This document shows positions 24,240-36,170 of a DNA stretch of 64,000 nt, one piece after another. A program made the translations under genes and the position numbers. Under the pieces are notes generated by a model, which was not told where the DNA came from, made no database searches, and worked only from the letters and a program-made list of their open reading frames with translations. Source of the DNA: Nageia nagi (Eukaryota; Pinophyta); assembly GCA_050084985.1 (NCBI GenBank), contig JBITNC010000001.1, positions 107,384,001 to 107,448,000 of the forward strand, read 5' to 3'. Positions within the stretch are counted from its first letter, which is position 1. The number at the start of each line of letters is the position of its first letter.

Positions 24240-24555
24240 CATGCATTTTTAAGTCATAAGCATGAATCTTCAAAAATTTTAAGTCCTAAGCATGCATTGT
24301 TGATTTAAAAATATTTAACTTAAATTTTAAGTTCTTAAGCTTTTAAAAAATAAACTTTTAAGTAAAACATGCATTATTGACTTAAAATATTTAAGTTAAA
24401 TTTGAAGTCCTTAAGCCTTGAGCACCAAAAGCTTAAACTTTTAAGTAAAATACTTGTTAGGAGGATATAAACATTTAAATAAAATACTCCCCCTTAATGC
24501 ATTAAATAAAATAAATAAAATATTCCCCCTTAATGCATTAAGTAAAATACTCCCT
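24240..24555. repeat. Degenerate tandem and direct repeats
   Basis: Phrases built on CATGCATTATTGACTTAAAA, TATTTAAGTTAAATTT and AAGTCCTTAAGC recur about every 75-80 bases. At 24,480-24,550 a 44-base block with CTCCCCCTTAATGCATTAA is duplicated. On the minus strand that block looks like a purine tract. Confidence 0.65.
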
Positions 24556-25950
24556 CATAAAAAATAAGATCCTTGTAAAAAAATTGAGTAAAGAGGGCAA
24601 TAAGTGGCACTTATATGAATAAAAGCTAATACTAAGTCAAATATATGAAGGTAAATATGTATCATATCTACCCTCTTTGACTTAAAAAATATAAAATCCT
24701 TTAAAAATAATTAGGTATGGAAAATGAGGGCAACATTGAAAAAAAATGCATAAGGGAGGTAGGCATGGAAAAAAAATGTGGCTAAAGGGGGTTGCTAAGG
24801 AGAAAGGAGAAGAAGCAAAATGTGGGCCATAGTTGCCATCAAAAAATGTAGAAAGGTTAAAGTTAGGACATAAAATGGTAAGAGGGAAATGGCATAGAGA
24901 AGGAGGACTCATTGGTAGGCAAAAAAAATTGCAACATGCAACAAGAGGGGAGGAGTATATCTATTGAATGTGCAGTCTGAATAGGCAGAGGGATAGACAA
25001 TAAGCATGTTAAGAAAGGAAGCTATTAAGGGCTCTAGACTACCTCTACTCTAGCCAAAGGCTAGGATGAAGATGGATGGATCCATATCTTCATGTAAAAA
25101 ATACTCTATCATCCCACTCTTGAGTCTCGAGGATGTTTGGACTAAACTTTGTATAGATATTTCAAATTATTTTTTTTTGGTGGGCTTAGTGTGGATTGGA
25201 ATAGAAACTTTATGAGCAATTTATATTGGGTTTTTGTACTTGGGTGGGCTATGGATTGAGCTAAAAATATGGAGAAAACATAGCAGATCAAGTAGTATAG
25301 TAGCGATGGACAAATACATCCCACTACATAATGATATCATTTTGTTTATTCTATCTCATTACACCTCTATTAGCATCAATGCAAAAGGAGTTATTGCACT
25401 CCTAGGTCAATTTTTTTTTATATTATGCCACTACCATATACTTAAGGATGTAGTATTATTTTGAATGTGATTTTTATTATTTGGGATTTCTATTGCAAGT
25501 GCAAGAGCTCACATGGTTGGAAGAACATATTGTACAAATCTGGTGCAAAGGCTATACCCGAAAGTAGATCCCACTATTGACCTGAACACTATGCCATGAA
25601 ATGGCATTGACAAGAAGTTAGAGTGGTGGTAGTCAAGGAGGTAGAGGTCATCGTATAGTATATGATAGGCTCGACCATTATCACAACCAAAAACATTGAA
25701 TCACATAATACAAGACTTATGAATATTTTGTAATAATTTAAAATTTTTTATAAAGTTTTACAGATTTGAACCCTCTCCTCTTTATTGGAAAAAAATCTTA
25801 TTTGTCACAATAATCAACTCAATAAAATTTTACATATGCTTGTGAAGCTAAAAATGGAGTATATATATTTTACTCAATTATGATATAGATATATGATATT
25901 CTATAGAATGATGCTTACTCAGTTGGTACCAAGTTAGGTGAGGTTCATAC
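24556..25950. other. Intergenic sequence, no gene seen
   Basis: Purine-rich around 24.7-24.95 kb, which makes the proline-rich and cysteine-rich minus-strand ORF there look artificial. No domain was recognised. Confidence 0.45.
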
Positions 25951-26399
25951 CATACTGATTGTACACAATATGGGATGAGTTGGAAGCTAAGTTGGTTGGT
26001 ATTTATCTAGCTTGTATTTTGAGTGGAAGGAGGATGAAGTTCCTTGAGTACTTTTAGTTTGAGTGCATCAAGAATTAGTTTGGTTTGGTTTAGGATATAC
26101 CTCCTAATATAGTTAGGTATTGGAGAGAGGGTACTCTCCCTATGGATGGGTTACAAGTATTAGTTTATGTAGAGCCAGATCCCACATAGGGGGGCCATGG
26201 AGGAGGAGTTTTCTTTTGATTCCTAGTGGTAAGTAGAGATATACAAGGGAAATGAGAAGACTCAAGGATGATGAGTGCATTAACATGTTAAGGTTATGGA
26301 GGGTGAGGTTGAGGATAGAGGTGAGCCTATGGTGAACATATTGAGGAAGGCCATATCATAGGTTTTAACAAGGATTATCAATGAGGAGGAGATTACCCT

Positions 26400-27000
26400 A
26401 GGGGATGAGGGTGGTGTGAGAGGTGAGGAGGTACCTCCACCTTAGGTTCCTAGCATTGACTCCTTACTAGGAGATATTTATGAGTTACAATTTTAGTTAG
26501 CTCAGGCTAACTTAGTTCATTACAAGTACAAGGTAGAGAGGGAATGCTATAAGAAGGAGAGAGATGAGGCTAAGATGACAGTTCAATCTCTTTAGGGGAA
26601 ATAGATAGGCAAGGCTAGAACTTTGATAGGAGTTGATGGCCAATCTTCAACATTTATCAAGGGTTTATACTAGCAAAGAGACTACTACATGGGCATTATG
26701 GCTACTTAGTTGGAAGGTGTTCTAGCTTTTGCTACTAGTGTCCCTTATCCTCTCCCTTTGAGGGGATACATTCTAGTAGATGTGAGTGCCCATCCTACAC
26801 CTTCAATGAGTGGCATGCAAGGCATAACTACTAGTTAAGGTAGACATATTAGACCTGAATTATCTTAAAGCCAAAGTGTTACTGCAAGAGTATCTTCTTA
26901 ATGCCCAATAGGTTCTTTATAGCTAAGGAGAGAAGATAGAGAGGAGAGTCCTAATGGTTCTAGTAGTCATGGTGGTGGTGAGGTCAACTCATGAGAGTGC
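26400..27000 (+). pseudogene. Decayed coiled-coil protein frame, plus strand
   Basis: The plus-strand frame reads VPSIDSLLGDIYELQF, stop, LAQANLVHYKYKVERECYKK, ERDEAKMTVQSL, then later RDYYMGIMAT and VPYPLPLRGYILVDVSAHP. It finishes in a Ser/Gly-rich tail (SPNGSSSHGGGEVNS) near 27.0 kb. The order, a charged helix followed by a low-complexity tail, resembles proteins carried as extra ORFs in plant transposable elements, but no family was identified. Many in-frame stops occur. It runs directly into repeat H1. Confidence 0.4.
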
Positions 27001-27199
27001 CTTATTTTATTATATACTACTATGATGATTAGATGGAATTTGATGTTATTATTATTTTTTAGATCATGGGGGCATGATCTAGCCTTATGGACATGTTAGT
27101 TTATGCCTGTATTTATTGATGAACTTATTCATTTTTATGATCATGGTAGTCATGATTGGTGGTTTTATTTAGTATATGCCATGGATGATTATATGATAA

Positions 27200-28970
27200 A
27201 CATTATTTTTTTATATGTATATGCATGATGATGATACTTCTTTACATGTTTTTGATATTATGTTTTATGATGTATGGTTATTACTTACATTTCTAGATGC
27301 ATGTATTAGGATTTTTAACATATAAAATGTATGAATGTTAGATTTCATGTTTTAGTGAGATGTTTAGTTTAGCATTTGATGTCCATTCTCATAAATTAAA
27401 TATTGTGATACTTATTGTTCTATTTAGTTGTTATGTTTATATATGATTGCTATATTATAGGATAAGATTTTGATTATAAAAGTACAAAATCAGATATCAT
27501 CATGTTCTATTTTTTTTTGGCTATTTATACAAATGAGATGATGTATGTATGAAAAATGGTATGAAGAGTATGAACACACATATGGTCACACATGTATGAA
27601 TGTATGTTATAACTTATTTAGATGTCTAAACATGACAATTTAATTAACCTACCAAGATTATAATGATGGAATATAATTATTAAAAAAAATGAAGTGGACA
27701 TGTAATATAATAAGGAAGTATAATAAATAATATATTCATACTAACTTCATCAAATAATATTTTGTTTCAAATTCCAATACCAAGGATGATATAAAACAAA
27801 GTTATGATATGCTTTTAAATTTAATATGAACTCATGTATATGCAATGATATTAATTTCCTTCTCTTAACAATTCGCTAATTTAATGCTCTAAGAGTATAG
27901 GATAGGTAGTCTTATTTTTCCATGTGAAACATCCAAAGGTTCATCTCAAAGGGTGGACATGTTGCCTCTTCGCAAGATACACTTCACTACCATACAAGCA
28001 TTCATAGTTTCAATGAAGATTAACCCTTAGATCCTATTACAACCTTACTCTATTACCAGTCAAGCATCCATAGCCTTGATAGATAATACGGTAATCACCC
28101 AAGAATTCTACTTTTATTTTATTTTATTTTATTTTATTTTTTTTTCAATCTTATCTTTTTTGCCTTATCTCTTGGGTTTGAGATGAAGCAAAATAATAAG
28201 ATAAATACTTACTTAAAATTATGATCCAAGAAAATTAAATCTTTGAATGTCTTGAGATTTATAGTTTGTAATAGTATATGAGTTCACAATATTTTAATAA
28301 TGTATAAGGTCATATTTGTTTAGCATCCAAAGTTTTAGAAATCTTGCAAGAAGATATTTTTACAAAATAGAATATGAATTATATACCTATAAACTACTCT
28401 TTTATTTACATGTATAACTATGAACAACATATAGATGGATTTGTAAGGTATTTATATGCTTATCTTGGTAGGTTACTATAATCATCATGCTTCACATTTA
28501 ATAGTTTCACAATGATGGACAAATTGAACAAAGTGAACACAATGGTATAATGTAGACAAATAGGGTACAATACCCAATAGCCAAGACACTCCAAAAATAA
28601 TTTTTTGAGTATATATATATAGTTTTTGTAATTTTTGATCTTTTTGTTTTTTGTAATTTTTTATTTTTATTTTTATGGCTTCCCTAATTGAGGAACAATC
28701 CGCAACAAGTCATCATGGGTGAAAGGATGGAAATGACAATGAGTGTGAATGGTATGATCAATGACCCATTATGTGGGGTTATAGATGACAAATATAGACA
28801 AGATGAAATCCCAACACAAAAGGTTTATAAAATATATGGGCTATGGTGACTTCATCAAAAAGATCTTCTTCAAGATGCAAAAGATGTGGCCCATAAAATT
28901 TAACAAATTTGACTACCAATGGGGTAATAATAGCATCAATCATAATCCTCCATATGAAATTCAATATAGA
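27200..28970. repeat. Repeat H, copy 1
   Basis: This 1.8-kb segment aligns along its length with 44,840-47,065 in the same orientation. Shared landmarks are AGATATCATCAT near 27.49 and 45.14 kb, the CAAGATAYACTTCACTRC block near 27.98 and 46.09 kb, TGAGTATATATA near 28.60 kb and TGAGTGTATATA near 46.69 kb, and a coding-like block near 28.75 and 46.95 kb. Copy 1 lacks the 400-base array found in copy 2. It may be an LTR and leader of an unidentified element. Confidence 0.65.
28111..28143. repeat. TTTTA microsatellite
   Basis: Five or six TTTTA units followed by a run of T, inside repeat H copy 1. Confidence 0.85.
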
Positions 28971-31118
28971 TAATATGTAGATCATATTTTGAAGGAACTC
29001 TTCATCAGCTATATGATATAATACACAAGTTTCCCAACAAGGCTGGTGATCAATAAAAACCTCTATTTTATGAGAATTCCTTAGAGCATCATAGGCATGG
29101 TTAGATTTATCTAGTGAGATAGTTAAGGCTACCATGGATAAAATTTGATGTTGTATACCTTTGGGAAACTGATTGAACTAATCCTTTTCTAATTTTGGGG
29201 TTTTGATGGGGTCTTCTAAAGGGTTGCTAGGAAATGTTCAAGGTGATCGTGAGATACAAAGGGATGATAGTTCCCATGGGGTAGGTATGTTATAATTTGA
29301 AAACCCCTCCTACTAATTGGTGGGAGGATTGATACTACACAAATGACTCATGATGCCTGATGTATGTAAAGTACAATCAACCACCTACAATATCATATGT
29401 AGGTTTTTTAAAACATTAAATAAAGTTTTTTAAAGATAAAAATATATATGCACACATATATATTCATATAAAAAGACTTTTATTAATTTTTTGAAGATTT
29501 TGAATATTTTTATGACTTTTATTCACATATGTACTAGATTATTATTTGATAATTTTATTTTTATTAGGATGAAAAACATTTTACAACTCCCAAGTGGCAA
29601 TGACCACCTTGTTTTTAATGAATGACCAAACCTTTACTATCCAAGAAGTAAAAGTATGGATGTTGTACTGCAAAGTGAGCAAGTCCTGGTACTAGAATGG
29701 ATGGTTGATAATAGATAGGATATGAAATAAGAGGTAATATTGGGGGATGATGCTTGAACCTTTTAATGATGTATTTTGGCATAGTTAGTGATTTTGAGGC
29801 CTCATCACATTTAAGAAGCAAAAAATAAAATGGAATTCCTAAGGACTGTGGAGAATTAGGGGAAAGTAATGATGCAAGGGGGATTATGCTCTCTATGAGA
29901 TATTGGACATACTCACAATTTATAGGTTTAGCTATTACCTCAGTTCTTCTTCAATTAAGATGTTCAATAGTTCTTTCAAACCTTGGTTTTACATTGGTAG
30001 GATTATTTACATAATAATTTTTACTAAATGATGAATTGTAGTCATATATAATTTCATTGTGTAGAATCAAATGAGTATTATACTCAAGTACCAAATTGTT
30101 GATAACCATAATTATGAAGATTGATCTCCCATAATACCAAAGGGTCATATGATCGACATAATTTAGCAAGATCCTAGGTCTCCCATAAGGCCATTTCAAT
30201 CAAAATAGATGGATCTAATTTGTTAAGGGTCCAGCTTCCATCCATATGCCCTTTGCTACTAATTCGATGGTTGCCTTAAGGTTATCAATTTTTAAATCCC
30301 ATGCATTAGTTCTTCACTCTTTATAATAATTCATGGCTATAATTTCCTAAATTTCTATTGGTAAAGTGAAGAAATGGGCTATCTCAATGTAGGGATACTT
30401 TTGCAATGTTTGCATGTAGAATCTTCTAGGTATCTATCAATAAAATCTTGATTTATGAGATTAAATTGTAATTACATTTTTTCATAAGCTTTTGGTCTTC
30501 TCAGCATTAAGTTCTTATTTGAATATTGCATAGAAGAGGATTAGGGAATCTTGACCTAATATGAGAAAATCATTGGTCAATTTATTTCATACATTCAGTT
30601 GATTATTGAGACCTATAGAATAACATCATATAAAAATCATAGACCATTTTATGATGACACAAGTCTCTTATCATTTTATCTACCCATGTGAATAGAAAAT
30701 CCTCATGTGGCTGGGTATTAATTAATCTATTTTGAATCCAATTTTTAGAGAAGAAATCAACTATGATCCTAGGGATTGATGTGGGCTAGTATTGACATAA
30801 AACATTTATCATGAAAACCTTGGTGAAGTAATGTGCATGACTCAGGTAATACATGGCTTTTTCTACATAGATTTCCAAGTTATCTCCTTAAAAACTTATC
30901 TCCTACCCCTAATATCTTTTTGAAGAGAGTTTTAATGCTAGGGTTTCTTGTATATCAATAGGTAGATGAAGGAAATTTCTATTTCTAAGAGAATTATATT
31001 GGGATAACTCTATTATAGCCCTATCTCCCAAGTATCTAGGTTTTTTATATGAAGATATTTGTTGAATGCCTCTTTAGTCAACAATTACATGGACACTTTT
31101 GCTCTTTTTCGACACCAT
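28779..31118 (-). pseudogene. Element C: extra ORF downstream of integrase
   Basis: About 100 bases after the integrase stop (31,216) a new minus-strand frame opens with the ATG at 31,118. It starts MVSKKSKSVHVIVD and continues with KKPRYLGDRAIIELSQYNS, LRNRNFLHLPIDIQETLALK and TQPHEDFLFTWVDKMIRDLC. Further on it gives IEIQEIIAMNYYKEWRTNAW, KATIELVAKGIWMEAGPL and RPRILLNYVDHMTLWYYGRS, then CDEASKSLTMPKYIIKRFKH near 29.8 kb. A last piece runs 29,135-28,779 (VALTISLDKSNHAYDALRNS). Stops and frameshifts break it into parts. If one gene, it was roughly 700-780 codons. No domain was recognised. Extra ORFs between pol and the 3' LTR are known in plant Tat-type elements, which fits the position. The last 200 bases overlap repeat H1, so the 3' limit is uncertain. 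Confidence 0.55.
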
Positions 31119-31215
31119 TTTCTATTTCAAATTGTATAATTATAAGGAAAGAATTTTTGTTGATTTAAACTAAAAGACTATTCATAATATATACAATCAT
31201 AAATTACAAAGCTTA

Positions 31216-32400
31216 TTAACTATAAAAAGGATGAAGATGTGTGATATTTATAGGTTCACACTCATCATTACCTTCTATATCAACTAAATGATAAGCTCTA
31301 GATCCAAAATTCCTTTAATTATAAAGGGTCCTAACTAGTTAGGAGTAAACTTGTCTTGAAGTTGTTGTTCCATTTGAGAAGTTTGTTTGTTTTTTTTTCA
31401 AACTAAATCCCCTATATTAAATTCATAAATTTTGTCTCTTTTATCAAAATATTATTTAATACAACTTTGGTAGATACACATGTGTTCTAATGCATTAACC
31501 CTTCTTTCATCTAGAAGTAACAATTGATCTAATATTGTTTAACAAGTTGCTTCATCAGTGATATAGTCTTACAGTGCAATTCATAGAGATGGGATTTCTA
31601 TTTTTAGGGGTAATACTACTTTTGCTCCATAAACTAAGGAAAATGGGGTTGCCTTAGTAGGAGTTCAAATACTAGTTTTATAAGCCCATTATGCATACAA
31701 AATCCTTGCATGCTAATCTCGATGGGAATCATCAATAGGTTTTAGTAGTATACTATAAATAATCTTATTTATGGCCTCAACTTGTCCATTCCCTTAGGGA
31801 TAGTAAGGTGTTGAGAAACTTAATCAGATATGATATCCTTTACATAAAGCTTGTACTTATTTTTGAAGTTTTTCCCATTATTAGTGATAATTTGAGAAGG
31901 AATTACAAAATCAAATATGATGTGGTATTGTATGAATTTTGATATTTTTGGCCTTTTTATTTAAATCATAGGAATGGATTTTATCCATTTTGTAAAATAT
32001 TCCATAGCATTTATTATAAATTTGTGACCTCCTAAGGAAATAAGGGATATTTGACCTATTAAATCTAATGCCCATATTGAGAATGATCATAATGATTTCA
32101 TGGGTTGTAATGTATGCGAAGGTAGATTAAATAAATTGGCATGTTGATATTTAACACACCTTTTAACATATTCCATACAATCACATTCCATAGTAGGTCA
32201 GTAATATCCCATATGCATTAGTCTATTTGTAATTATGAAATCACTAAAATTTCCTTTGTAAATTCCATCATGTGCACATGAAATGACAACTTGTGAATCA
32301 ACCCATTATAAACATCTAAGTAATATCCCATCAAAACCCCTATGGTACAGGACATATCCTATCATGCAAAAGTGAAAATATTTTATATTAAATACTTTTC
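31216..32400 (-). pseudogene. Element C: integrase remnant
   Basis: The minus strand gives MECDCMEYVKRCVKYQHAN (zinc-binding end), then IWALDLIGQISLISLGGHKF with the first catalytic Asp. Next come IPSQIITNNGKNFKNKY, where the second catalytic Asp of TDNG is Asn, and in another frame KGNGQVEAINKII with the catalytic Glu. The C-terminal block reads QDKFTPN, stop, LGPFIIKGILD and GNDECEPINITHLHPFYS before the stop at 31,218-31,216. This is the GPY/F-type end of plant Tat-like elements. At least two frameshifts and several stops make it non-functional. Integrase would insert the element's DNA copy into the host genome. Confidence 0.85.
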
Positions 32401-32829
32401 TAGATGATTTTGTTAAATCTTTAGGTAATACCCCATCTCTTAGGAATTTAAACAATTATGTATGCCATAAATTTTTATCTTCCATTATGATGTATAGAAC
32501 TACATGTTTGACTTCATTTAATTCTATTGAGGATTAAGTGATTTGGAGAATCTTGATAGGGATCATTTTTTGATTAGGATTTATGGGCATTAAATATCCA
32601 ATAGAATCCATGGCATCTATGAATCTATTAGTTGATCATGGTGCTATTTCTAAATTGTATTTTTTGAAAGATGATAGTAGATTGTTTACCAATATCTTAT
32701 ATTTTTGTACAAAAGGTTATTTACATTAGAATATTTATTTTACTTGGTTTAAAATCAATAGCAATTCACCAATAAATTTAACTTTTCTTAACTTTAATTT
32801 TATGGTTATCTTTATGGCTAAGATTAAGG

Positions 32830-33399
32830 CTCATACTCAACATTATTATTTGAATAGAAAAAGTTAAGTTTAAAAGAATAGGGTATGGGAACTCCTTGGG
32901 GTGTAACGAACACAACACCTACACCTCTACTTTGTTCACATCTTTATCCATCAAAATATATTACCATATCCAAATCTTCTTTAGATTCTATGGGAATTTT
33001 CATTTTGTCTAATTGAAATACATGTTCATCTAGTAATTCTATGATGAGTGGATTATCATTTGGTAATGGTGCTTCAACAAGATAGTTAGCTATAACTTAT
33101 CCTTTGATTGATTTTTGGCTTATGAAGAGTAAGTCAAACTTAGTTAAATGCATGATCCATTTAGATGTTATCATATTTTGATAAGTTTTATTCATTATAT
33201 ATTTCAAAAGATCTACTTTGGTAGTTACATACATGGTATGGTTTAGCATGTAATGTCTTAATTTTTTAGTTGTGAATACTACTACTAAACATAACTTTGA
33301 ATACTACTACTAAACATAACTTTTCTAAATATATGTTTTAATCTCATAGCGAACCAAATTTTGACTAAGATAATATATTGCTTGTTATTTAAGTTTTTC
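32830..33399 (-). pseudogene. Element C: RNase H remnant
   Basis: On the minus strand the sequence reads KSIKGQVIANYLVEAPLP, then MVIYFDG, stop, RCEQSRGVGVVFVTPQGVPI and PYSFKLNFFYSNNNVEYE. The FDG block with its first catalytic Asp and the NNxxEYE helix are both present, so the fold is easily recognised despite the stop. It follows the RT block in the normal gypsy order. Confidence 0.82.
33273..33322. repeat. 26-bp tandem duplication inside element C
   Basis: GAATACTACTACTAAACATA followed by ACTTT is present twice in tandem, between the RT connection and RNase H of element C. It is a post-insertion duplication. Confidence 0.85.
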
Positions 33400-34265
33400 A
33401 TTCTTTTGTGCAAGCATAGTTCCTAAGGCTATTTCTATAGTGGATATATATAACATGAATGGTTCTCCTAACTTAGGTGGTACTAAAATATGTGGTGAAA
33501 TAATATAGCACTTTATTTCATTGAATGCTTCTTATTGTTCATTGCCCTAATGAAATGTAATCCCTTTCTTTAAGAGTTTGTTAAAAGGTTTACATTTTTT
33601 TGATAACTAAGAAATGAAACATCTTATGGCTTGTAACTTACCCTATAGGCTTTGTAGTTGTTTTATGTTTGAGGGGGATAACATATTTATTATTTATTTT
33701 ATCTTGTTAGGATTTACTTTAATTACTCACCTAGAGATGAGAAAACCTAATAATTTCCCATATGTTACTCCAAAAACACATTTCGTTGGGTTCAGTTGGA
33801 TCTTATGTTCTAGTAACTAATCAAATATTTTGATGAGTACTCTAGGATGATCTTCCCAACCAATACATCATCTATGTAATCCTCTACAATGTCATGCATG
33901 TAATTGTGAAAAATGTACATCATAGCTCTTTTATAGGTAGCTCCAGCATTTTTTAATTCAAAAGACATTACTTTATAATAGAATGTTTCCCAAGGTGTTA
34001 TGAATGCAATTTTATGTTGGTCTTCTAATGCTACTTTAATTTGGTTATATCCTGAAAATCCATCCATGAGTGACAACATTTCATGTATTATAGTAAAATC
34101 AACTAAGGTATCTATTTTTGGTAGGGAAAAGTCATCCTTAGGGCATGCTTTATTTAGATATCTAAAGTATGTACATATTTGAATCTTCCCAGTGGAATTT
34201 TTAACCAGTATCATATTAGAAATCTAGTTTGAGTAATCAATGGAATGGATAAACTTAACTTCTAA
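33400..34265 (-). pseudogene. Element C: reverse transcriptase remnant
   Basis: An uninterrupted 134-codon piece (34,214-33,810) carries FRYLNKACPKDDFSLPKID, then HEMLSLMDGFSGYNQIKVAL, FITPWETFYYKVMSFELKNA and GATYKRAM, and the catalytic box DYIDDVLVG (YIDD for the usual YVDD). After a break the connection domain follows near 33.6-33.4 kb with EAFNEIKCYISPHILVPPKL, LGTMLAQKNEKLK and AIYYLSQNLV. Agreement with plant Tat-type RT is strong over the whole length. Stops after 33,810 show decay. RT would copy the element RNA into DNA. Confidence 0.9.
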
Positions 34266-35640
34266 AAGCTTTTGCAACTCTTATTTTACCATTAGGGTGA
34301 TTGTAGGATGCATTTTTCATAACTTCTATTTAATAGGTTTTGCACCCTCCTTTATACCTATATTATGCACTACTAAATTAAAATCGAGTCTAAGCATATC
34401 GGCATATGACCATGCAAATATTTCCTATTTTTCTTTGAGTATTGTGATGAAGTCTTTTCTTTTATTTTCAATAAGAGATTTCTCTAATTGAATGATTTTA
34501 GGGTTATTAGGATCATCACTTAAGTCAACCTCAATGGTCTCTTCAATTAACATGTGGGATCTTTCTTCCAATTGGTTGGGTATTGGAATCTAATTATTAT
34601 CATTTGCATTGTAATCTTCATCCTCACATTCATATTGGTCTTCTAAGGTAGTATTTATATTCACATCTAAAATTTGTAATATTGTATCTATGTATTTGAA
34701 GTATTGGATTGTAGGTTGTTTAGGAATTAATGTAAAGTCTTCAATTTCTTCATGTACCAAAAACTATGAGGAAGAGCTACTTGAAGTTTTTGAGCCTATT
34801 ATCTCAAACTCATCACTTCCAGACCAATCATAGTCCATTTTATGCATGATATTATCACACATTTCTATGATTTCTACCATATTAATTGACATATCAGAAA
34901 ATAATCTTCCTAAGGACAACATTCTAGACTCCATCCCATCTTGATTTATCACCCATTTAGGTGTTTCAACTAAAATTTCAAATGTGTTAGCTTTTGGTTC
35001 TAGTTTAATTTTCTTGCAACTAGATACTCCTTGATTTTTTTTTTTATAACCTAATCCTATTTTATCATTGGGAAATGGATAATGAATATCAATGGTGTAC
35101 CTAAGTCCTTATTCGTATCATCATAAACTTTGTACTTTCCATTAACATATATCAAAGTATATTTGGACAAATTATCTTACATCCAGTGATAAATATTCTA
35201 ATGAATCATAGAAGATACCTTCATTTGATTGAGGTAAAGGGAGGATAGGTGGTTCTATTGGACCATGATATACAAAAAATGTTTACTTAGGTAACTGCCT
35301 TAATAGTATTAATTTCCCTACTAAATTAGGAGACTCTTTAGGTCTTTGTATTTATTGAGGTGTGGGATATTAAAAATGACATAATCAATGACAAATTTCC
35401 CTATTCTATAATCTATTAATCTTATAGTCACATGATAGATATTATATAGTTCATGTTTTATTATACTATCATTATCTGATGTATTTATGGTACAATATGC
35501 TTTTGATGATGAGGCTTTGGTTGCTTCATCTAGTCTTCATACCCTTTCTTCCCATGTTTTCTATTCTAAGGGTGTTGGTTCTATTTTTGGTAATGGATCC
35601 TTGTTAATCTTTGGTGTATGAGGCATTTCAATATCAATGG
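34266..35640 (-). pseudogene. Element C: protease-RT linker
   Basis: Minus-strand pieces are acidic and low in recognisable motifs. At 34,952-34,764 one reads MCDNIMHKMDYDWSGSDEFE and ends in a run of Ser. This fits the long variable pol linker of Tat-type elements. Stops and frame changes are common. Confidence 0.5.
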
Positions 35641-36170
35641 GGTCTTTGCTTTTTAATTAACTTGGAGAAGAATCTTTTTTATTAATATCTACTATTGACA
35701 CCTTTTCTAGAATTACAAGCATTGTAAAATAATGAGTACAAGATAAAGTCATTTCTCTTGAAAGATATGTGTAATTACAATGGGAGTATGTATTTTCATA
35801 TCCTAGTACATAGTGTACCATCCCATCATGAATATATTTTAGATAGTTGTGATATGTTGAGAGGATGCATTGCATGTCTCTATTCCAAGGTGTCCCTAAG
35901 AGTAGGTTGTATTGTGTTATATCTCCTTCAATAACTTGTAATAATGTTTGTACTATTTTAGATCCCATAGTAATAGGTAATGAGATAAATCCCATTTTTG
36001 AGTATAAAGCATCATTGAAAGCTCTTGATTGTAAAGAAGGTGCACATATATGTAAGAAAGGGAGATTAATTTCTTATAGGTAGTTGTAGAAATGATATTT
36101 ATTGCAAAATATTCATCTATTAATATCCTTTTAAAAGCCATACCATCTATCTTAGCTACAATATGTAATG
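35641..36170 (-). pseudogene. Element C: aspartic protease remnant
   Basis: The minus strand reads MAFKRILIDEYFAINIISTT from 36,141, aligning with the protease loop RVLIDNGSSLNIIS of element E; here the active-site glycine is lost. It is followed by RAFNDALYSKMGFISLPIT (about 36,025-35,965) and YNLLLGTPWNRDMQCILSTY, the conserved protease end. Two frames overlap between these blocks, so one frameshift is present. The sequence then runs into the linker ending KKDSSPS. Confidence 0.82.

Noticed and set aside
24682-24912. Minus-strand Pro/Cys/Phe-rich ORF
   Set aside because: Arises from a purine-rich plus-strand tract; no signal peptide or cysteine pattern of a known family.
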